Of a stretch of 64,000 nucleotides of DNA, positions 56,195 to 64,000 are shown in pieces (positions within the stretch are counted from its first letter, which is position 1; each line of letters begins with the position of its first letter). Position numbers and translations under genes: made by a program. Source of the stretch: Typha latifolia (lineage: Eukaryota; Streptophyta; Magnoliopsida; Poales; Typhaceae); assembly GCA_019914945.1 (NCBI GenBank), contig CM034111.1, positions 7,440,001-7,504,000 of the forward strand. Direction: 5' to 3'. The notes under the pieces were generated by a model, which saw only the letters and a program-made list of their open reading frames with translations, did no database searches and was not told the DNA's origin.

Positions 56195-57230
56195 TGGAGT
56201 GGCCCTCTCCTCCCCCTTCATCCAATCTATCCAACACTTGCCCTAATCCTTCCATCAACCACAACCCTTCCACCATCACTTTTCACCGGTGCCACCACAT
56301 TAACGCCGGTCCTCCACCAACCATATTTCGGGATCTTATTGCAAAGTTTCGTGCCAGATCTAGTCCAGATCAAGAATTGGAAGAGATCGACCCTTCACCA
56401 AAAATGCGAGATCGTATCAAGCTTGTATCAGAGCTCCATAGCCAGAGGCATGATCGTATCACGCGTTCGAACGCCTGCATCGCGTTCGCAAATCCAGAAG
56501 AGCAAACTAGGTGCGTTCGAACGCGGTCGGGCGAGTTCGAACGCGGTCGACGAAAATTGTGTTTTTAGGGTTAATTTGAGTTGTTGGTTAGCCTATAAAA
56601 GGATGTGGTAGGCAACCAAATTGGGGATGGATTATTGAGATTGAGTTTTGCCTTGCCTCCTTCGTCTTCTTCGCTCCCGTTCTCTCAATCCCCGGCGACG
56701 CCGCTTCTAACCTCCCTCGTCCGGCTAATCACCCTAGTCCCTTAGGAGTGGCCCTCTCCTCCCCCTTCGTCCAATCTATCCAACACTTGCCCTAATCCTT
56801 CCATCAACCACAACCCTTCCACCATCACTTTTCACCGGTGCCACCACATTAACGCCGGTCCACCATCCACCATTACCTAAGATCTCGTGCCTCCATCCAC
56901 GGATCCAAAACAGAGCATCCTGACGTTCGTCCACTAAATGAACGATATCTCGAGATCCCCAACTCCGACTCGCCTGAAACTTGATTTGTTGGAAAGCTCT
57001 TTTCCGGGCCTACAATATATAAAAATTTCACGTCGATCCGACGGCGGAATATTTCGGGATCTTATTTCAAATTTTCGTGCAAGATCTAGTCCAGATCTGA
57101 GAATCGGAAGAGATCGATCTTTAGCCCCAAAGGAGAGATCGTAACAAGCTGGTATCAGAGCTCCATAGCCAGAGGCGTGATCATATCAAGCTGATATCAT
57201 AGCTCCATAGCCAGAGGCGTGATCGTATCA
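56195..57230 (+). repeat. Chained family A LTR fragments 1 and 2
   Basis: Fragment 1 (56195-56419, U5 side) ends ATCGTATCA and is followed by one 42-bp PBS module (56420-56461). Fragment 2 starts mid-U3 (56462, CGCGTTCGAACGCCTGC), ends ATCGTAACA at 57146, and is followed by two modules (57147-57188, 57189-57230). Each module reads AGCTGGTATCAGAGCTCC ... GATCGTATCA, a PBS followed by a new LTR terminus. Neither LTR has its first base, so they are not separate insertions. Confidence 0.82.
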
Positions 57231-58113
57231 GTGTCTTTGTTTCTTATTTTAATGTTTAATTCCTAAGAAAATAAGTTTTCTGTAAGTCGCGTTAGAACGC
57301 GGGTGGAGTGCGTTGGAATGCGGTTGTGAATGCGGTTGTGAATGCCTACATGACGTCCATAGAGTGTGAATTGCGCGTTCGAACAACGCGTTTGAAAGCG
57401 CTATGAACGCTTATATCGCCATCGCAAATCCAGAGAAATGGGAAACAGGTGGTCGCGCGTTCGAACGCCTGCATCGCATTTGCAAATCCAGAGAAGAGCG
57501 AACTGTTCAAATGCAGTCGACGAAAATGTATTGTTTAGGGTTAATTTTGAATTATTTGGTTAGCCTCTAAAGGATGTGGATGGCAACCACAGAGTCATTA
57601 TTGAAGAATTGAGTTTTGCTTTGCCACCTTCGTCTTCTTTGGTCTCGTTCTCTTGATCCCCGGCGACGCCGCTTCTAACCTCTCCCGACCGGCCAATCAC
57701 CCTAGTCCCTTAGGGGTGGCCCTCTCCTCCCCTTCTTCCAATATATCCAACACTTGCCCTAACCCTTCCAACAACCATAACCTTTCCACCACCACTTTTC
57801 ACCGGTGTCACCCCATTAATGCCGGTCTACCACCAACCACCATCATCTAGGATCTCGTGCCTCCATCCACGGATCCTGATCAAACCCCCTGATATTTGTC
57901 TACTAATCAGACGATATCTCGAGATCCGTATATCCGATTCATCTGAAACTTGATTTGTTGGAAAGCTCTTTTCTAGGGCTACAACAATTTGAATTTCACA
58001 TCGATCCAACTGCGATATCTTTTGGGATCTATTTACAAATTTCCGTGCCAGAATTAGTCCATATCTGAGAATACGAAATGATCGAACCTTAGCCAAAAGG
58101 GGAGATCATATCA
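57231..58113 (+). repeat. A6 5' LTR (first ~53 bp missing)
   Basis: Starts GTGTCTTTGTTTCTTATTTT, joined directly to the preceding PBS module, and ends ATCATATCA. The palindrome array is reduced and decayed (about 57285-57530). Confidence 0.85.
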
Positions 58114-58154
58114 AGCTGGTATCAAAGCCACCGTTCCTCGGACACGCGCTTCTT

Positions 58155-60020
58155 ATGATGACAACTAGAGCCATGGCTGCACGACGAGATGATAAAGAAG
58201 AGATTCTCCCAATAGAGGAGGAGGAAACGGTTGCGAGGACTTCCACCGGTGGAACCGCCCGATCTAATCGAAATACGGAAGAACCTAGTGTTCAAGCCGT
58301 GTTGGGGTCTCATTTTGAACAACTAGATGATGATGGAGATGATGCGGGAATTACGGGCGACAAGGGAAGCCATGGCGAATGGGAATGCACCATCGACCCC
58401 TCGACGCGAGTCCACTCCCATGAACCCACCGCCACCGATTTAGAATTTGCAACCACAAGAGCCGCAACTGCCACCACCCTATGGGCAAAGGAAAGCAAGG
58501 ATGGTTCCACCAGGGCCAGTTGTAGGTGAACCCATTTGATGAACGAACCACAATGGAGATCACCTTGGAGATCAAGATCTGTGGGCAGGGCAATACGACC
58601 CGAAACCATAGCGAGTTAATCAAAATCGAAGGAGGGATCATCAACCATTCATGGTGCATCCTCCTCCGGTTAGACAAGGACTTGGACATGATCTGGAACG
58701 AGACAACGACATCCGTGGACAAATCATGCGTCTTGAATTCACAAGTTCAAAGGTGGCAATCCGATCGATTTGTTCTATAGGGCAGAGCAATTCTTCGCAT
58801 ACCAAGGTATAGCGAAAGAATACAAGGTGCCGCTTGCGAGCTTCCACCTTGAAGATGCAACGCCTCATTAGTTTCAAGCAGCCAATGCCAATGAGGCTAT
58901 CAAAACTTGGGCTAAATTTTTTGCCGATATCACGCGACGATTTGGAGCGTCGAGGTATGAAGACTTCAATGCTCTCCTCTCAAAGACGGTGCAAAAGACC
59001 ACGGTCAGATCATACCAAGAAGAATTTGAGAGGATAAGTAGGATATGTCATCACCCATGGACGGATCAACAACTTTGCAGCACCTTCATCTCCGGGCTGT
59101 AGGGAGACATACAAGCCGATGTGAAGGCTTTAAGGCCTAGAACCTTAAAGGAGGCTTTCGAAGATGCGGTGCTCATGGAAGACAAACATAGGGCCATGAA
59201 GTTACATCTGAAACAAAATTGGACGAGCCAAGGAAGCCGCAATCAAGCTCAACCAACCATAGCGGCGGGAAATATTATCGGCGTACCAAGAACCGTTGCT
59301 GCAATGGTGCCTCCTCGAGCACTCCTGAAGCCATCCCAAAATGTGAAGTATTGACCTAGAGGTCCGGGACAAGCACTCACACCTACTCAAGTGGAGGAAC
59401 GAACAGCCAAAGGCTTATGCTTTCGTTGTGATGAGAAGCTTATACCTGGACATCGCTGCGCTAAACCGATGGGATCGGTGATGCTAATAGATGGATTGGA
59501 GGATGTGGAGGATGAGTTTCTAGCTGAAGATGAAGGTGTGGCTAGACATCAAGGAGAAGTAGTTGAGGAGCAACCTATGGTGGACATGATTGCCAAAATC
59601 TCCCTCCACGCCTATTCGGGGATAGCTACGCCAAAGACTTTGCGGGTGAACGGTGTATTCAAGAAAACCACAGTGAGAATCTTGATTGACACACCAGGTC
59701 CACCCATAATTTCATTGACAAGAGGCTCCTTAAGAAGATTGGGCTCGAGTTGGAACCCATAGAAGGGTTCGATGTGATGATTGGAGATGGCACCACATTG
59801 CGAGCGGATTTTATTTGTGGAGGTGTGGAATTGAAGGTGCAAGGCCAAACTTTCACATTGGACTATATCCGTTGGCCATGCGAGGTGCCAACATTATTTT
59901 GGGGACTCAATGGCTTCGAAGCTTGGAGCCTGTGACATTTGACTTTACAAACCTCTCAATGACATTTTGGAGGAATGACCAGAGTGCTGTTGGATGGAAA
60001 TCAACAGGTGATTGAACTTC
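58155..60020 (+). pseudogene. A6 gag-protease
   Basis: ATG 58155 (MMTTRAMAARRDDKEEILPIEEEE...). A small deletion near 58320 shifts frame early. Gag core pieces are visible at 58730-59040, and the helix region KALRPRTLKEAFEDAVLMEDK from 59121. Stop at 59353, then the knuckle CFRCDEKLIPGHRC (about 59418-59460). At the protease active site a short insertion (about 59690, LIDTPGPP instead of LIDTGST) shifts the frame. The downstream protease strands are intact in another frame (59750-59935). Confidence 0.84.
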
Positions 60021-60123
60021 CAAGCGTAGGGGACGCAAGTGAGCTCGTCTCTTTCTCAACACTCACTTTTCATTTTTTTCTTAGATCTGCGGAGACGTAG
60101 GGGATAGTGAACTGGTCCGACTC

Positions 60124-61498
60124 ATGGAAGAGCTAAGAGAGAACCCATCAAGCCACCTCGAGCACGAGGAGCGCAACGAGTTGGTACTCGAGCATGGGCA
60201 CGTCAAGGTACCCGCGGACGAAGAGCTACGGAGACTATTGATGGCACACCTCCATGACACTCCTATAGTAGGCCATAAAGGGGTATTACGTACCTACAAG
60301 CGGCTGGCCCAAAACCGTACATGGACAACGATGAAGTCGGATGTGAAGAAATATGTACGTGAATGCTAAATCTGCCAATGAGTCAAATCAGGGGCGCTCA
60401 AACCCAATGGGCTGTTGCAACCACTGCCTATACCGGAGCATATTTGGGAGGACATCTCCATGGACTTCATCGAAGGGCTGCCGGAGGTCTGAGGGCAATC
60501 GGTGGTGTTTGTCGTGATAGATAGGCTGAGCAAATATGCTCATTTCATAGCATTGTCTCACCTGTTTTCAGCAAAAAAGGTTGCTGAAATTTTTGTTCGG
60601 GAAGTGGCGCACTTTCATGGGATGCCTAGGACGATCGTGTCAGACCGGGATCGCATCTTCATCAACGAGTTTTGGTCTGAGTTCTTTAAATTGCAAGGGA
60701 CTCGAATCAACCTTACTTCAGCTTATCACCCCAAGACGGATGGCCAAACTGAGGTGGTGAATCGTGGACTAGAGCAATACATGCGATGCTTTGTGGCGCA
60801 CCGACCAAAGGATTGGGTCAAATTCCTTCCATGGGTCGAGTGGTCAAACAATACCACTTATCACTCTAGCATCGGCATGACCCCCTTTGAGGCAGTTTAT
60901 GGGCGCACTCCCCCAATCTTGTGTACCTACGATAGACTCACGGCGGGAGATAGAACTGAGATCGACTTGGAACTTGCAGATCAAGATGAAACATTGAGAC
61001 GACTCAAGATTCTCCTAGCAACAGCCCAAAACTGCATGAAGCTGACTCATCACGAGGGCCGGCGTGAGCAAGAATTTGAGGTGGATCAATGGGTGTTCGT
61101 TCGAGCTCAATCATATCGGCAATCCACATTGAGACAAATTTTGAACCAGAAGTTGGGTTACAAGTACTATGGTATGTACTGAGTGCTACAACGAATCAGC
61201 CTAGTAGCTTACCTGTTGGACCTGCCTGAGGCAACCAGAATACATCTGGTCTTCCATGTATCGGCATTGAAGGCCCAGATCGGGCCTAACCATGTGGTGG
61301 GTTCGGCGTTGCCCGAGCCAATGGAGGAAAATGGCCCCACTGAATCGGTCCGAGTCTTAGGCCGTAGGAGAAGGCGCCATGGATCCAGATTGGAGATCGA
61401 AGTGCTGATCGAGTGAGTGGCTGGGCAAACCAAATGACGAATCTACATGGGAGCTAGAGTCAGATATCACGGATTGCTTCCCAAATTTCAAACCTTGA
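60124..61498 (+). pseudogene. A6 integrase and chromodomain (best-preserved integrase)
   Basis: Essentially one frame from LMEELRENPSS to the chromodomain end, broken only by stops at 60367, about 60382, 60490 and 61180, and a small insertion near 61416. Zinc-binding region HLHDTPIVGHKGVLRTYKRL...CQICQ. Catalytic D (MDFIEGLP), D (VSDRDRIF) and E (GQTEVVN) are all kept, followed by GMTPFEAVYGRTPP. The C-terminal segment ends with the chromodomain (EVLIEW.GWANQMTNLHGS-type shifted end). If a related source copy is intact it could supply integrase to other A elements. Confidence 0.87.
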
Positions 61499-61525
61499 GA
61501 ACAAGGTTGTGGAAGCGTGGTGGAT

Positions 61526-62506
61526 TAATACGATTCGGACTTCACCAATGTCATCTCATGCATGGATTCACTTTAGGGGTGTCTTACTTTCTTGTTTTAA
61601 TGTTTAATTCCTAGGAAAATAATTTTTTGTAAGTCGCATTCAAACGCGGGTGAAGTGCGTTCGAACGCAGTTGTGAATGCGGTTGTGAACACAGTTGTGA
61701 ATGCCTACATCACGTCCAAAGAGTGTGAATTGTGTGTTCGAACGCTATATTCGAATGCATTGTGAATGCCTACATTGCGTTCGCAAATGTAGAGAGGTGG
61801 AAAACAGGTGCGTTCGGTCGCGCGTTCGAATGCCCGCATCGCATTTGCAAATCCAGAGAAGAGCAAACTAGGTGCGTTTGAAAGTGAGCGGGCGCGTTCG
61901 AACGCGGTCGGCAAAAATATACTATTTAGAGTTAATTTTGAATTGTTTGGTTAGCCTCTAAAGGATATAGATGGCAACCATAGAGTCATTATTGAAGAAT
62001 TGAGTTTTGCCTTACCTTCTTTGTCTTCTTCACTCTTGTTCTCTCGATCCCCGGCGATGCCGCTTCTGACCTCTCTCGATCGGCCAATCACCCTAGTCAC
62101 TTAGGGGTGGCCCTCTCCTCCCCCTTCTTCCAATCTATCCAACACTTGCCCTAACCCTTCCATCAACCATAACCCTTCCACCACCACTTTTCACTGGTGT
62201 CACTCCATTAACGCCAGTCCACCACCGACCACCATCATCTAGGATCTCGTGCCTCCATCCACGGATCCTGATCAAACATCCTGATGTTCATCCACTCATT
62301 GGACGATATCTCGAGATCCCCATATCTGATCCGCCTAAAACTTAATTTGTTGGAAAGCTCATTTCCGGGGCTACAACATATCCAAATTTCATATCGATCT
62401 GACGGCTGTATATTTTGGGATATATTTACAAAGTTCTATGCAAGAATTAGTCCAGATCTGAGAATAGGAAGAGATCGAACCTTAGCCAAAAGGGGAGATC
62501 GTATCA
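61526..62506 (+). repeat. A6 3' LTR
   Basis: 981 bp, start TAATACGATTCGGACTTCAC (TG changed to TA), end ATCGTATCA. Palindrome array about 61637-61913. Confidence 0.9.
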
Positions 62507-64000
62507 TGATCCAATGGATTGGGTGTTTCAAGTGGAGCAATACTTTGATTTTCCAGGGACAGTGGAGGACACAAAGGTCCAGATGGCAAGCTTTCACCTC
62601 CAAGGAACGGCATTGCATTGGTATCGATCGGTTATTCATGGTGGAGCATTTATCAGTTGGGCTGACTTTTATTGGAGGATTACACGCAGATTTGGGACAG
62701 CGCCATATGAAGATTTTGCTGCCATATTAGGCAAGATGGTTCAGAGGATGACCGTATTAGAGTACCAAGCTGAATTTGTAAGAGTTAGTAGTCATTGTGA
62801 GCCATCTTGGCCCAAACCAATATTGATCAGCACATTCATTTTATGGCTGCAGGATGAGATACAGGCGAATATTCGTGCTCTTTGTCCTACCACTCTTGAG
62901 GAGGCCTTTGAGAAGGCCGTTAGGATGGAGCAAAAGCATAAGGCTTTCAAGATGGCAGCAAAATCAAGTTGGGGCAACTAAAATATGCGGTTTGCACCTA
63001 CAACGTCGGTTGGAAATTCTACAAGTTCAAAGACGACAGCTGCTAGTACTAGACTACTACCACCTTTGAGACCTTCTTTCAATGTTAGAGGAGGCATAAG
63101 ACCCCCGTTAGAACTCTCACACCTGCCTAGGTGTAGGAGTGAAGAGTGAATGGCCTTTCCTTTCGATGCGATGAATGTTTCACCCACGGTCATCGGTGTT
63201 CCAAACAAATTGAGAGTGTGATGCTCATTGACGGTCTTGAGGAGGATGATGAGGTCTAGAGGAGGTCCATGAGGAGGCCGTTGAGGAGGGCGCAGAGGAA
63301 GATATCCAAGCTGAAATATCAATGCATGCATATTCGGGTACTTCTGCACAAAGGATGTTACAGGAAGACGAATTCGTTAGAAAGCATTGTGTGCACATCC
63401 TCATCGATTCTGAGAGTACACATAACTTTCTAGATAAGAGGTTAGTGGGGATATTGGGTTTGGATGTTGTACCAACCACGGTGTTTGACGTGGCTATTGG
63501 AGACAACACGAAGCTTAAGGTGGAAAGCTTATGTCGCCTCGTCGGTATAAGGGTGCAAGGATACGATATCATTGTGGACTTGTATCCATTGGTGCTGCGA
63601 AGAGCAGACATTGTCCTTGGCACTCAATGGTTACAAAGCTTGGGACCCGTCACTTTTGATTTCCGAAGCATGTGAATGATATTTAAGCAAGGAAACAAAG
63701 ATGTGCGGCTTGATGGTATTTGATCTTCGCTCATTTCTGTGATGTAGCCGATAGTAGGGCTATCATGTGCGAGTGATTTGGCATATCTTCTTCAGTTAGG
63801 ACTAGCAAGAGATGAGCTAAAATGAGTCTAGACACTACCATCGAGTTGTCTAATTCATTAGACAAATTTGTTGGACTGTTTGAGGAACCAAAAGAGTTGC
63901 CACCAAGGAGAATGGCAGACCACTGCGTAGAAATTGTGCCCGGGGCTGCACCGACAAATGTGAGACCATATCGGTATCCATATGTGCAAAAGAAGTTATC
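62507..64000 (+). pseudogene. Family B gag-protease and RT start (runs off the window)
   Basis: Gag core is open from 62514 (DWVFQVEQYFDFPGT...) to 62981, covering the core and AFEKAVRMEQKHKAF. The knuckle region (about 63130-63210) is out of frame. The acidic linker is shortened. Protease at 63322-63675 has LIDSESTHNF, so the catalytic D-S-G is D-S-E and inactive. It ends GTQWLQSLGPVTFDF. From about 63845 the pre-RT region EIVPGAAPTNVRPYRYPYVQ starts, and the window ends there. The 5' side was split by the A6 insertion. Confidence 0.85.

Larger units (their letters stand above)
58117..62506 (+). mobile_element. A6: family A element, RT-less
   Basis: PBS (58117-58129, with one change: TGGTATCAAAGCC), gag-protease (58155-about 60020), integrase-chromodomain (60124-61498), 3' LTR (61526-62506). 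It carries the same protease-to-integrase junction as A1 and A4. The 3' side is inserted in family B gag (next bases TGATC); the 5' side is lost in the LTR chain, so no duplication can be checked. Confidence 0.87.

Overview
This window looks like repeat-dense nuclear DNA of a flowering plant. The evidence is nested LTR retrotransposons of both Ty3/gypsy and Ty1/copia type, with primer-binding sites complementary to initiator methionine tRNA. There is also one spliced-looking gene with a GC-rich, Ser/Leu/Pro-biased 5' coding half, which hints at a monocot or another lineage with GC-rich genes (inference). No tRNA, rRNA, CRISPR or bacterial-type operon was seen.

Host gene. The only convincing cellular gene is a DTW-domain protein (tRNA-uridine aminocarboxypropyltransferase family) at 10670-11491 (+). 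It has a probable 3'-UTR intron at 11531-11925 and a poly(A) signal near 12178. It sits in a roughly 5.4-kb island (7919-13331) between retrotransposons.

Retroelement families (names are local to this annotation). Family A: Ty3/gypsy chromovirus, LTR about 0.8-0.97 kb with ends TGATACGAT...ATCGTATCA, gag-PR-(RT-RH)-IN-chromodomain. Copies: A1 962-7192 (+, complete, with a solo LTR inside), A3 29750-33307 (-, complete with target-site duplication but foreign interior), A4 40831-45560 (+), A5 51669-56140 (-, the only copy here keeping RT-RNase H), A6 58117-62506 (+). A1, A4 and A6 share one internal deletion that removes RT-RNase H. Family B: a second chromovirus with LTRs TGATACA...TTATCA, mostly nested into each other or cut by others: 1-961/7198-7918 (-), 24801-29178 (-), 35757-37692 (-), 38878-40775 (+), 45667-48930 (+), 62507-64000 (+). 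Family C: a large-LTR element (LTR about 3.2 kb, TGTAAC...GTTACA) with an AT-rich, apparently non-coding interior, all on the minus strand: 20074-24800, 29179-38877 (interrupted), 48931-51668. Family D: Ty1/copia gag-only composite, 16774-20073 (+). Family E: a TGTAACACCC long-LTR piece at 13332-16773 (+) carrying a 1-kb tandem duplication.

Layout. 1-7918: B LTRs with A1 nested in them. 7919-13331: gene island. 13332-20073: E then D. 20074-38877: C elements broken up by B and A3. 38878-48930: B, A4, B. 48931-56140: C LTR joined to A5. 56141-62506: chain of three A LTRs leading into A6. 62507-64000: B gag-protease and the start of RT.

Most unusual signals. (1) The U3 regions of families A, B and D carry arrays of the 12-bp palindrome GCGTTCGAACGC just upstream of the TATA box, even though A and B are gypsy and D is copia. 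(2) The tRNA primer-binding site is tandemly multiplied (up to six copies at about 20-bp spacing in B; 42-bp LTR-end/PBS modules in A). (3) A replication-defective, RT-less A subfamily seems to have amplified, presumably in trans.
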